Position numbers and translations under genes: made by a program
Shown: piece after piece, positions 35,592 through 43,802 of the stretch
Layout of the letters: every line of letters begins with the position of its first letter
Position numbering within the stretch: the stretch's first letter is position 1
DNA from: Hippea alviniae EP5-r
GTDB taxonomy: Bacteria; Campylobacterota_A; Desulfurellia; Desulfurellales; Hippeaceae
Reading direction: 5' to 3'
DNA length: 64,000 bases
Assembly: GCF_000420385.1 (NCBI RefSeq)
Contig: NZ_ATUV01000001.1
Span: forward strand, 124,001-188,000
The notes under the pieces: model-generated
Databases searched by the model: none
The model's input: only the letters and a program-made list of their open reading frames with translations
Told to the model about the DNA's origin: nothing

Positions 35592-36090
35592 CATATCGAA
35601 TGCAGCAGACATAAACAACATATTCAACGCTTACAAAAACAGGGATGTTAAGCTCTGCTTTAAGCAGGTTTCTATAAATGGCATGACAGGCCAAAAGATT
35701 GAAAAGGACGGCATTTTGTTTATAAAAGCCAAAAAAGAGATGATTTTTGATTATGGTAATGAGAAAATATTGATTGATAATTTTAAGGCCGTTGATGTAA
35801 AGGGCAAAACCGAGACGGTTTATAAATTGACCGGGTTTAACAAGGTTCTGTTTTTGATGTTTTTGGGCAAAAAAGAGCTATCTGACCTGTTTAATATAAA
35901 AGAGTCGGACAATGGGACTTTTGAGCTTTTGCCTAAGTATGAGAGTAGTATAGATAATGTTATTGTCAGGTTTTTTAAGGATAGTGTTAAAGAGATAAAA
36001 ATAACGGACATTTACGCAAATAAAACGATTTATTATTTTCATGCTCTTCCTTGCAAGCGAACATCTCAAAGAGATAAAGCCGCTAATTGA
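35539..36090 (+). CDS. lolA: LolA-like outer-membrane lipoprotein carrier
   Basis: A 183-residue periplasmic protein with a signal peptide (about 1-22, LASLLALLTLISISNA). The rest looks like a LolA beta-barrel half: GILFIKAKKEMIFDYG (about 59-74) matches the FxGxLxxxxPxxxRWxY region in style, but the conserved Arg and Trp are replaced. LolA ferries lipoproteins to the outer membrane. The start is a GTG inside pyrD; the tail overlaps the next gene by 50 nt and its last 15 residues may be fortuitous. LolA is the best match, though identity is low. Confidence 0.65.
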   Translation: MKGLRVLASLLALLTLISISNAADINNIFNAYKNRDVKLCFKQVSINGMTGQKIEKDGILFIKAKKEMIFDYGNEKILIDNFKAVDVKGKTETVYKLTGFNKVLFLMFLGKKELSDLFNIKESDNGTFELLPKYESSIDNVIVRFFKDSVKEIKITDIYANKTIYYFHALPCKRTSQRDKAAN

Positions 36091-37690
36091 ATTCTTTTCC
36101 TTAAAAAAAGAAGGTGAGCTTTTTTTAGGCGATGATATAGCTGTTTTTGTAAATTACGGTCAAAGTGGTTTAAAACTTGGTTTTAAAACAGCCTATTATC
36201 TCTCTAAGGGTGATTTTTCTTTTGCACTTCTTGTCGGTTTTTCAGGCTCTTTAGACTATAGCCTAAACAAGGGCGATTTTGTTTTTTTAAAGAGCGTCAA
36301 GCTTTTAGATAAGGGCTTAAATCCTGTTTATAACCCGATTGATCTGGTTTATCCTTTGGAATATAAGTCAAAAGACGGCATAACGCTTATGGATAGGCTT
36401 TGTTTTGATAAAGATTTGAGTGTGTTTGGCGAGCTTATTGATAATGAGAGTTATTTTTTTGCTGTATCGTCAAAAAGTGCGAATGTTCAACCGTTGGTTT
36501 TGCGTATAGTTAGCGATTACAACGATAAGGATAGTGTTTCTAAAGTTTATGATTTTACCTATGATGCAAAAAAGCTTGCAGAAATAATAAGCAGGCTTAA
36601 ATCTGTTTTGAAGACGCCTGAAGTTTTTTTGCATACCGGTTTTCTTTCTGATGAAGCCAAAAAAGTAGAGCGTCTGACGATAAAGAAGCGTTTGACTTTT
36701 ACACAAAGACAGAATTTTTACAAAAGAATAAAGATAAACACGTCTAAATGCCAACCTGAACCTTTTAGCATAAAAGTTGTATTTCTGGAAAAGGGTATAA
36801 AAAGAGAAAGAATCAGGTTAAATCTTGATAAATTTAAAGTTAAAGAGATTGACGATTATGTCGGCTATTTTCACAATGCGAAGGATAGAAGCGCTGTTAT
36901 CTTTGCAAACAAGAAGGGTGAGTTTTTAAGAGAGACGCCGAATAACTATACGCCTGATGGTTCGAAAGGTTATTCCATACTTTCTGCTTATAACTGTGTT
37001 TATGACTGTGCTTACTGTTTTTTGAAGGGCTATTTCAGAAGTTTTAATCCGGTTGTGTTTTTGAATTTTGAAGAGTATTTTGATGCGATTTTAAATGTTG
37101 CAAAGAAAGACAAAAGGAGACCGCTTTATTTCTATCTTGGCACGTTTTTTGACCCGTTAGCACTTGATTTTTTGTCAGATCAGTTGGACGAGTTTTTGAA
37201 GTTCTTTTCAGGTTTGGAAGACGGATTGATTCTTGAAGTTAGAACAAAGGTTTCGTCTGTGGATAGGATAGTGGATAATTTTAAGCCTTCTGATAATGTT
37301 ATCTTTGCCTTTTCTCTTTCTCCAGATACTGTTATAAAAAGGTATGAGTTTTATACGCCATCGCTTGAAAGAAGACTAAAAGCTTTAAGAAAACTTTCAG
37401 AGAACGGTTTTAAGGTTGGCGTTAGATTTGACCCGATAATTGCCGAGTTTTTTGAAGATTATGTAAAGATAGCCGATGAAATTAAAGGGTTAAAAAATTT
37501 ACACTCCATAGAGATAGGCTTTTTAAGGTTTGATAAGGAAGATTTTAAAAGGATATTAAGGAAAAATCCGTGTGTGTTGAAAGGACTTGTTTTAGAAAAG
37601 TCGATGTATAGGTATCCTTCTGATATAAGGAAGAAGATTATTGAAGAATTTAAAAAGAAAGGCTTTGATTTCTATCTAAATATGGAGTGA
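36041..37690 (+). CDS. Fusion of nucleoside-phosphorylase-like domain and spore-photoproduct-lyase-like radical SAM domain
   Basis: A 549-residue two-domain protein. Residues 1 to about 185 look like a complete MTA/SAH- or futalosine-nucleosidase-type domain: VNYGQSGLKLG (38-48), ALLVGFSGSLDYSLNKGDFV (62-81), and the LRIVSD motif (154-159) whose Asp is the catalytic acid in this family. Residues about 215-549 resemble spore photoproduct lyase, with the radical-SAM cluster motif C319-x3-C323-x2-C326 and YLGTFFDPLALD after it. SPL repairs a thymine dimer in DNA; a nucleosidase partner in one chain is unusual. The start overlaps lolA with no clear SD, so coupling is likely. Function is unknown. 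Confidence 0.8.
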   Translation: MLFLASEHLKEIKPLIEFFSLKKEGELFLGDDIAVFVNYGQSGLKLGFKTAYYLSKGDFSFALLVGFSGSLDYSLNKGDFVFLKSVKLLDKGLNPVYNPIDLVYPLEYKSKDGITLMDRLCFDKDLSVFGELIDNESYFFAVSSKSANVQPLVLRIVSDYNDKDSVSKVYDFTYDAKKLAEIISRLKSVLKTPEVFLHTGFLSDEAKKVERLTIKKRLTFTQRQNFYKRIKINTSKCQPEPFSIKVVFLEKGIKRERIRLNLDKFKVKEIDDYVGYFHNAKDRSAVIFANKKGEFLRETPNNYTPDGSKGYSILSAYNCVYDCAYCFLKGYFRSFNPVVFLNFEEYFDAILNVAKKDKRRPLYFYLGTFFDPLALDFLSDQLDEFLKFFSGLEDGLILEVRTKVSSVDRIVDNFKPSDNVIFAFSLSPDTVIKRYEFYTPSLERRLKALRKLSENGFKVGVRFDPIIAEFFEDYVKIADEIKGLKNLHSIEIGFLRFDKEDFKRILRKNPCVLKGLVLEKSMYRYPSDIRKKIIEEFKKKGFDFYLNME

Positions 37691-37694
37691 AAAG

Positions 37695-38531
37695 ATGATA
37701 AAAAAGGTTCTCTTTTTTGTTGTTTTTGTTGTTCTTTTTGCTGAAGTTTCTTTTTCGGCAGGTTTGCGTATAGTTTCTCTTTCTCCTGTTGTAACACAGG
37801 AGATTTTTATGCTTAAAGCTCAAAAGTATCTTGTTGGCTGTAGCAAATACGGTATAGTGCCAGAAGGTTTTAAAATTGAAAGGGTAGGGACGGTTACGGA
37901 TGCCGATGTCGAACGGATTTTGAAGTTAAAAGCTAATATTGTTTTTGCAAGTTCGCTTTTGAATCCTTCGGATATTAAGGTTTTAAAAAGGCTTGGCTTG
38001 AAAGTTATTGTTTTTAGCCAGCCTGGGAGTTTCAAACAGATATGCGACGATTTTATTAAAGTGGGTAAGATTGTGGGCAAAAAGGATGTGGCTGAAAAGA
38101 TAGTCTCAGAAGCGATGAAAAAAGTTAATTGTATAAAGGATAGGCTTAAAAATATTCGAAGATTAAAGGTTTTTGTTCAGATAGGAGCAAATCCGTTGTT
38201 TACAGCTACGGGTTCTTCGTTTATCAACGATTTTATAAGATTTGCGGGTGGAATTAACATAGCAGAGAATTCAAAAAGCGGCCTATATTCGCCTGCGAAA
38301 GTTCTAAAAGAAAATCCCGATGCGATAATAATATCGCAAATGGGTTTTAACGGCATAAAACAGGCTGAGAGATGGAAGCAGTTTAAGTTTTTGAGTGCCG
38401 TTAAGCATAATAGGATTTTGATTTTAAACGATTACAGCTTATGCAGTCCGACTCCCGTATCATTTGCCAAAACGCTCTTTAAAATTGCAAAATTCCTTCA
38501 TCCAGAGGTGAGCCTTGAAGCCTGCCATTAA
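37695..38531 (+). CDS. btuF: Periplasmic cobalamin (or iron-complex) binding protein, BtuF-like
   Basis: A 278-residue class III binding protein with a signal peptide (about 1-22). RIVSLSPVVTQEIFML (about 25-40) is the family opening, and a VERILKLKANIVFA helix-strand follows. It starts 4 nt after the fusion gene and overlaps the permease gene by 17 nt. BtuF and iron-siderophore or heme binders share this fold. The btuB homologue across the convergent junction, under a cobalamin riboswitch, favours vitamin B12. Confidence 0.82.
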   Translation: MIKKVLFFVVFVVLFAEVSFSAGLRIVSLSPVVTQEIFMLKAQKYLVGCSKYGIVPEGFKIERVGTVTDADVERILKLKANIVFASSLLNPSDIKVLKRLGLKVIVFSQPGSFKQICDDFIKVGKIVGKKDVAEKIVSEAMKKVNCIKDRLKNIRRLKVFVQIGANPLFTATGSSFINDFIRFAGGINIAENSKSGLYSPAKVLKENPDAIIISQMGFNGIKQAERWKQFKFLSAVKHNRILILNDYSLCSPTPVSFAKTLFKIAKFLHPEVSLEACH

Positions 38532-39492
38532 ACTGATTCTGTTTGTTCTGTTTGTCTTTGTTTCTGTCTTTCTATCTTTATCATCAGGCGATAGCGGTAT
38601 CTCTCTTTTTAGCTTTGTTCATGCTTTGAGTGATAATGGCGTTGATAGGGTTATACTGCTTGATTTAAGGATTCCACGCGTGTTGCTTGGTTTTTTCGTT
38701 GGTGGTGCTTTGGGCGTTTCTGGTGTGATGCTTCAGGCGTTGTTTAGAAATCCACTTACAGAGCCTTATACACTCGGTGTTTCTGGTGGTGCTGCGTTTG
38801 GTGCTGCTTTGGCTATAGTTTTCGGGTTGGGTAGGTTTATGGCTTTTGGCGGTTTTGTTGGCTCTTTGGCTGTTGTGTTTTTTATTTACCTTTTGAGCGT
38901 AAAAAATAGGGTTGTTGATATTTCAAAGATGCTGCTTATCGGTGTTATGGTAAGTTTTGTCTCTTCTTCTTTGGTTTTGTTTCTGATGGCTATCTCCAAT
39001 CCTGCCAAGCTTCATCGTATAGTTTTCTGGATGATGGGCTCTCTTCAGTGGCCAAATAGCTTTGCAGTTGTTCTGAATGTGATATCTGCCGTATTTGTTC
39101 TAATCGTGGGTATCTTTTTAAGCTGGAATCTGAATGCGATATCTGTATCCGAAGAAGATGCCGTTTATCTTGGTGTTAATGTTGAATTTACGAAGAAAGC
39201 AGTGTTCTTTGTTAGCTCTTTGGCTGTTGGTATAGCCGTTGCATTTGCCGGAATTATAGGTTTTGTCGGTCTTGTTGTGCCACACTTCTTTAGATTAACT
39301 TTTAGCAGAGACCATAAGTTTCTCATTCCTTTGTCGTTTTTTGGCGGTGGCAGCTTTCTTATTCTTTCGGATGCTTTGGCAAGGAGTCTGATTGCTCCAA
39401 TTGAGCTTCCTGTTGGTGTTATAACGGGTATTGTCGGTGGTGTGGTGTTTATCTGGGTTCTGGCAAAAAGCAGGTGGATGTTTAATGCTTAG
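38515..39492 (+). CDS. btuC: BtuC/FecCD-family ABC permease
   Basis: A 325-residue permease with about nine to ten membrane helices. LRIPRVLLGFFVGGALGVSGVMLQALFRNPLTEPYTLGVS (split over about 45-85) is the FecCD family core, and FVGLVVPHFFR (about 247-257) the coupling region. The start is a TTG with GAGGTGA upstream; the gene overlaps btuF by 17 nt and the ATPase gene by 8 nt. It would form the membrane channel of the B12 or iron-complex importer. Confidence 0.88.
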   Translation: MKPAIKLILFVLFVFVSVFLSLSSGDSGISLFSFVHALSDNGVDRVILLDLRIPRVLLGFFVGGALGVSGVMLQALFRNPLTEPYTLGVSGGAAFGAALAIVFGLGRFMAFGGFVGSLAVVFFIYLLSVKNRVVDISKMLLIGVMVSFVSSSLVLFLMAISNPAKLHRIVFWMMGSLQWPNSFAVVLNVISAVFVLIVGIFLSWNLNAISVSEEDAVYLGVNVEFTKKAVFFVSSLAVGIAVAFAGIIGFVGLVVPHFFRLTFSRDHKFLIPLSFFGGGSFLILSDALARSLIAPIELPVGVITGIVGGVVFIWVLAKSRWMFNA

Positions 39493-40261
39493 AGTTGAAC
39501 ATGTCTCGTTTAGTTATAATTCAAAGCTAATTTTAAATGATATAGATTTTGAAGTTGAAAAAGGCGAGTTTTTTGCCATTGCAGGCCCGAATGGAGCAGG
39601 AAAATCGACATTAATAAAGATAATAGGAAGACTGCTTAAACCAAATAAAGGGAATTTGTATCTGAACGGTAAAAATTTTAGGTTTTATAGGCCTAAAGAG
39701 CTTGCCCGTAAGATATCCGTTGTAAGTCAAAACCCTTCTTATGCTTTTGTTAGGGTTGAAGAGTTTGTTTTGCTTGGAAGGATACCTTACTTCTCTGCTT
39801 TTCAGTTTTTTGAAAAGAGAGAAGATAGAGAAGCTATAGAAGAAGCGCTTTTAATGTGCAATGTTGAGCATTTAAAAAAGCGTTATATGAATGAGCTAAG
39901 CGGTGGAGAAAGGCAACTTGTGTTTTTAGCCAAAGCTATCTCAACAAAACCAGAGCTTCTGGTTATGGACGAACCGTTGAGCGGACTTGATATAAGCAGG
40001 CAGGATGTGATTTTGTCTCTGCTTGAGAAGATGAGAAGAGAGTTTAGCCTTACTATTATTGCCGTTTTGCATGATTTGAATGTGGCAAGTGAGTTTGCTG
40101 ATAGAATTTTGCTTATGAAAGATGGAAGTATATTCAAGATGGGTAAGCCTTCGGCCATTATAAAAGAAAGTATTGTTAAAGAACTGTATAACGCTTCAGA
40201 AAAGGTGAAAGTGTTTAATAATCCGTTTTCCGGCAATCCCTTTGTTTGTATAACAAGATAG
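39485..40261 (+). CDS. btuD: BtuD/FecE-family ABC ATPase
   Basis: A 258-residue ATPase. I start at ATG 39485, because the longer frame to 39431 lies inside the permease gene. Walker A GPNGAGKST (about 32-40), the ABC signature LSGGERQ (about 137-143), Walker B ELLVMDEPLSGLD, and the switch His in AVLHDLN. It powers BtuC/F. The stop abuts the convergent tonB stop with no gap. Confidence 0.92.
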   Translation: MLRVEHVSFSYNSKLILNDIDFEVEKGEFFAIAGPNGAGKSTLIKIIGRLLKPNKGNLYLNGKNFRFYRPKELARKISVVSQNPSYAFVRVEEFVLLGRIPYFSAFQFFEKREDREAIEEALLMCNVEHLKKRYMNELSGGERQLVFLAKAISTKPELLVMDEPLSGLDISRQDVILSLLEKMRREFSLTIIAVLHDLNVASEFADRILLMKDGSIFKMGKPSAIIKESIVKELYNASEKVKVFNNPFSGNPFVCITR

Positions 40262-41044
40262 TCATTCAAGCTTGAAGACAAGATTTATGTTTGCTTTGGT
40301 TGGAACTTTTATACCGGATTGAGTGAGTATCTCTTTCGGTATGGGTGATGAGTCCTTTAGGATTTTTATTGCCGCTTCGTTTAAGTCTTTAAACGAACCT
40401 TTAATGATTCTTATGTTTTCTATTTTGCCGTTTCTGTTTATTTTAAAGCTTATCGTTATTTTGCCTTCTTCTTCGTTGTATATGGCACTTAAGGGATAGA
40501 ATTTATGGGATGCTATCCAATCAAATATATTTGGGTATGAATTTTTTGAAATTTTTACAGGAGTGTTCCTTATAGTTGTTTTTGTTGAAGTATGGGATTG
40601 ATTTTGTATGCCAATTGATTTTTCATTTGATTGTGTTGAGATTGTCTTTTTGCTTTTGGCTGTCAATGTTTTTGCTATTTTTATAGTTTTTCTTTTCTTT
40701 TTTGTTGAGCGATATACCTTTTTTTTCTTGGTTTGAATCTTTTTTGCTTTAGGTTTTTGTAGTTTTATCTGTGTTTTTGTTGTTTTATGATTTTTACCTG
40801 GATTTAGTTTTGGTTTTTGTTGATTGTCCGTGATATTTTTTATGAAAACGGAGTATGTTTTACTTGTTCTGTTTGATTTTAAGTGAATATTGAGCGGTAA
40901 AAAGATGAAAGCGGTGGCTGCTGAGTTGATTAAGACAGCAGCCACCATGCTTATAATAAAGTAGGTGGGGTGGAAGTTAGAATGTATAGGAGATTGTTGC
41001 AAACGCGCTTCTTGGTAGTGTCGAGTATCCGTAAACTTCTTCAT
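40262..41044 (-). CDS. tonB: TonB energy-transducing protein
   Basis: A 260-residue TonB. A short cytoplasmic N-terminus and a signal-anchor helix (about 30-52) are followed by a very Lys/Thr-rich, proline-poor periplasmic spacer (about 55-160). The C-terminal TonB domain (about 175-260) contains GKITISFKINRNGKIENIRIIKGS. It would deliver proton-motive force to BtuB. The frame overlaps btuB by 68 nt; the true start could be ATG 40948, which would leave only a bare anchor, or ATG 41044 as given. It is the last gene of the riboswitch operon. Confidence 0.85.
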   Translation of the reverse strand: MKKFTDTRHYQEARLQQSPIHSNFHPTYFIISMVAAVLINSAATAFIFLPLNIHLKSNRTSKTYSVFIKNITDNQQKPKLNPGKNHKTTKTQIKLQKPKAKKIQTKKKKVYRSTKKKRKTIKIAKTLTAKSKKTISTQSNEKSIGIQNQSHTSTKTTIRNTPVKISKNSYPNIFDWIASHKFYPLSAIYNEEEGKITISFKINRNGKIENIRIIKGSFKDLNEAAIKILKDSSPIPKEILTQSGIKVPTKANINLVFKLE

Positions 41045-42935
41045 AGAACCTGTTAAAGATGTTTTTGACTGTCAAAGACAGCTCTAATCTTTTAGTAGGT
41101 TTGTAGAGTGCTGTAAAGTCAAAAACGGCATATTTGCCTGTTTGTTCGTAATAGTAATATGTTTTAGTTTGTTTGTTGTAGCTGTAGTCGTATCTTTTTC
41201 CTATAAATCTTCCGTCAACTGTTGCTGTGAGTTTGTTGTTTAAAGCTTTTACGGTTATGTATCCTGTATATACTCTTAATGGAATTCTTGCTGTTTGCTT
41301 GCCTGTGTCTGGATTTTTGCTTTTTGTGTATGTGTAGTTTAAGCCTGTTTCTAAGAAGTCAAATGGTTTTGCTTTTAGGCCTAATTCGACACCATGAGAT
41401 ACGGTTTTTCCATTGACATTTTTGTATGTAGATTGCCATGTTTTTGGGTCTGTATAGTATTCTATCCTGTTTCTTATTATGTTTTTAAAGTATAGAGCAT
41501 TAAATGTCAATCTTTCTCTCCAGATATTTTGAATGAAGCCAAAATTCCATATTTTTGCTTTTTCTGGTTTTAGATTTTTGTTTCCGCCCATGAACCACCA
41601 TGTTGGAATGGGTGGAGCATATAATTCCCATATGCTTGGAGCTCTGAAGCCTGTTGCGTAGTTTGCTTTTAGTATAGTGTTTGTTTGAGTGATTAAAAAA
41701 GATGCGCCTAATTTATATGTAAAATGATTTCCAAATGTTTTGTATTTATCTTCTCTTGCTACACCTTGCAGGGTTAAGTTGTGTATTTTCTGATTTAGTT
41801 CTAAAAAACCAGCATAATTATACCTTAACTTTTTAAAAGGAGAGTTATCTTCATATTTTTCCATTTGCTGGCTTAAACCTGCTGTTATAGTTGTTTTATT
41901 TATTTTGTAAGTTGCTGTTATGTTGGAGCCCCATCTTTTGCCTTTATAGTCGTACCACCCTGGTGCCGACTTATTGTATCTTAGGGTTTGAGTATAAAAG
42001 CAGTTGGCTTTGAGAGTTAAATTGTTTAAAAATTTTTTATTTATGTAAACTTTTGACAGGAAGAAACTATCCTCACTTCTTAAACTTTTTGCTTGTGGGG
42101 TGTTATTCGAAGGCACAGAGTCATCAGGGACAAAGGAAAATAGTGATACTTTGCGCCATCCGTTATCTAAATAATTTCTCGTTTTGTTCCATTTTAAAAT
42201 AGTTCCTATTTTTAGGGTTGGGTCAAAATCATATTCTAATCTCGTGGAAAAAGCAGTTTTATGGTAACTGTCTTTTTCGTCTCCTTTTGAGTATGAATGT
42301 TTTGTTGGATTGTATTTGTCCATCTTAGATATACCGCCAGTGTCGAATCTTGAAATGTTTATATAAAAACTTAGTTTTTTGTATTGACCGCCGCTTTCTA
42401 TATTTTCTTGATATGTATGAAAAGAGCCCAATTCCTGAGATAGTTTGAAATAAGGTTTCCCTTTGCCTTTTTTCGTTATTACATTAATTACACCACCAAT
42501 AGCATTTGAACCATACAAACCACTTTGAGCTCCTTGAACTATCTCTATTCTTTGAATATCGTCTGACATTAAATTGGCATAATCAAAATAGGGTTGGGGT
42601 TGTGATGGGTCAGATACATCTATTCCGTCTATAAGGGTTTTTGTATAATATGTAGGTAGTCCCATTATGTTGACACTTGTTGAGCCACCAAAGGCTCCGT
42701 TGGAGTAAACTGTTATACCGGGAATAAATTTAAGAGAATCTTTAACGAAGGTTATCCCTTCTTCTTTTAGTTTTTTACTCGTTATAACATTTACTTTTGA
42801 AGGTGTTGTTAAGGCCTTTGCCTCTGTTCTTGTTGCAGTTACAACTATAGTATCTGAATTGATTGTTCCAGCATAAGCTGAAAAACCGAGCAATGCTAAT
42901 GTGCAGCTAAGAGATATAATTCTTTTGAATTTCAT
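40977..42935 (-). CDS. btuB: TonB-dependent outer-membrane receptor, BtuB-like
   Basis: A 652-residue outer-membrane receptor. Signal peptide about 1-22 (ending AYA); a TonB box-like DTIVVTATRTEA (about 28-39); a plug domain (about 45-150) with the IEIVQGAQSGLYGSNAIGGVINVITKKG segment region; then a 22-strand barrel ending in aromatic TISYTF. The TIVVTATR box is typical of BtuB. Location in a cobalamin-riboswitch operon supports vitamin B12 as the cargo. It starts 10 nt after nrdG. Confidence 0.92.
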   Translation of the reverse strand: MKFKRIISLSCTLALLGFSAYAGTINSDTIVVTATRTEAKALTTPSKVNVITSKKLKEEGITFVKDSLKFIPGITVYSNGAFGGSTSVNIMGLPTYYTKTLIDGIDVSDPSQPQPYFDYANLMSDDIQRIEIVQGAQSGLYGSNAIGGVINVITKKGKGKPYFKLSQELGSFHTYQENIESGGQYKKLSFYINISRFDTGGISKMDKYNPTKHSYSKGDEKDSYHKTAFSTRLEYDFDPTLKIGTILKWNKTRNYLDNGWRKVSLFSFVPDDSVPSNNTPQAKSLRSEDSFFLSKVYINKKFLNNLTLKANCFYTQTLRYNKSAPGWYDYKGKRWGSNITATYKINKTTITAGLSQQMEKYEDNSPFKKLRYNYAGFLELNQKIHNLTLQGVAREDKYKTFGNHFTYKLGASFLITQTNTILKANYATGFRAPSIWELYAPPIPTWWFMGGNKNLKPEKAKIWNFGFIQNIWRERLTFNALYFKNIIRNRIEYYTDPKTWQSTYKNVNGKTVSHGVELGLKAKPFDFLETGLNYTYTKSKNPDTGKQTARIPLRVYTGYITVKALNNKLTATVDGRFIGKRYDYSYNKQTKTYYYYEQTGKYAVFDFTALYKPTKRLELSLTVKNIFNRFYEEVYGYSTLPRSAFATISYTF

Positions 42936-42945
42936 GATAACCTCC

Positions 42946-43626
42946 TTATCTGATAATACATTTTTTTACATGTCCTTTTGCTGTTTCTTTTAATTTTAAT
43001 AGTTTTCTTTCTGGAAAACCCTTTCTGTTAATAAAATCAGGGTTTAATGTTTTTGATGGCTTGAAGTTCTGAATTACATACAACTTTGCGCCTTTGATTA
43101 GGTTTAGAATCTCTTCTATGTCGTTTTCGTTTAGCAATTCTTCGACAACAGTTGTTCTGAATTCATGGTTTTTAAAATTCAAAATTATATTTATCGATTC
43201 ACTTATCTTGTCTGTATTGCATTTTACACCTGCAACCTTTTCGTATTTTTCAAAGGGTGCCTTTATGTCCATTGCTATATAATCGATGAGATTTAAACTG
43301 ATGAGTTTATTTAGTAGCTTCGGGTTCGAACCGTTTGTGTCTAACTTAACCTTAAATCCCTTATCTTTAACCTGTTCAATAAACTTGATCAATCTCTCGC
43401 CGTGTATCGTAGGCTCACCACCTGTTATTGAGACTGCCGTTAGCTTGCCAACTCTTTTTTCCAAGAAATCCAGAATATATTTATCTTCAATTCTTTCTGC
43501 TGTATTGTTGACAAGCTCAGGATTGTGGCAATATGGACATCTAAAATTACAACCTATTGTAAACACAACAGCAGCAATCTCCTTTGGGTAATCTATAAGA
43601 GAGAATCGCTGAAGTCCGCCGAACAT
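42946..43626 (-). CDS. nrdG: Anaerobic ribonucleotide reductase activating protein NrdG
   Basis: A 226-residue radical-SAM activase with C26-x3-C30-x2-C33 (CNFRCPYC) and a TGGEPT motif for SAM. It generates the glycyl radical of class III ribonucleotide reductase. Its ATG overlaps the stop of the small glycyl-radical gene by one base (TGATG), so the two are translationally coupled. It is of the longer PflA-like NrdG subtype. Confidence 0.93.
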   Translation of the reverse strand: MFGGLQRFSLIDYPKEIAAVVFTIGCNFRCPYCHNPELVNNTAERIEDKYILDFLEKRVGKLTAVSITGGEPTIHGERLIKFIEQVKDKGFKVKLDTNGSNPKLLNKLISLNLIDYIAMDIKAPFEKYEKVAGVKCNTDKISESINIILNFKNHEFRTTVVEELLNENDIEEILNLIKGAKLYVIQNFKPSKTLNPDFINRKGFPERKLLKLKETAKGHVKKCIIR

Positions 43627-43802
43627 CAGCTTACCTTAAATGTTTTTCTCTGTTCGAACTCTTCTTGTTTTCCATCGTTCCACTGCTCAACCGGTCTTAG
43701 GTATCCAACAACGCGGGAGTAAACTTCACATCTTTCGCCTTTTACTTCCTTCTTTTTTCTCTCAAGCTCTTCTATCTTTTTTAAGATTTCTTCTTTAGTC
43801 AT
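43626..43802 (-). CDS. Stand-alone glycyl-radical domain of class III ribonucleotide reductase (58 residues)
   Basis: A small gene of 58 codons plus stop. Residues 1-22 are a charged helix (MTKEEILKKIEELERKK). Then CEVYSRVVGYLRPVEQWN and GKQEEFEQR carry the glycyl-radical signature, with G33 as the predicted radical site. This is the segment normally at the extreme C-terminus of NrdD. The NrdD encoded just upstream ends after its zinc site and lacks it. The ATG lies in an 8-nt overlap ATGACTAA with the nrdD stop, with GGAGG 6 nt upstream inside nrdD, so it is properly translated. The following nrdG starts in its stop codon. Confidence 0.88.
   Translation of the reverse strand: MTKEEILKKIEELERKKKEVKGERCEVYSRVVGYLRPVEQWNDGKQEEFEQRKTFKVS

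Noticed and set aside
43795-43802. Sequencing frameshift joining NrdD to the glycyl-radical domain
   Set aside because: The overlap has a strong SD at correct spacing and a clean ATGACTAA junction with no homopolymer, so a real split gene is more likely.
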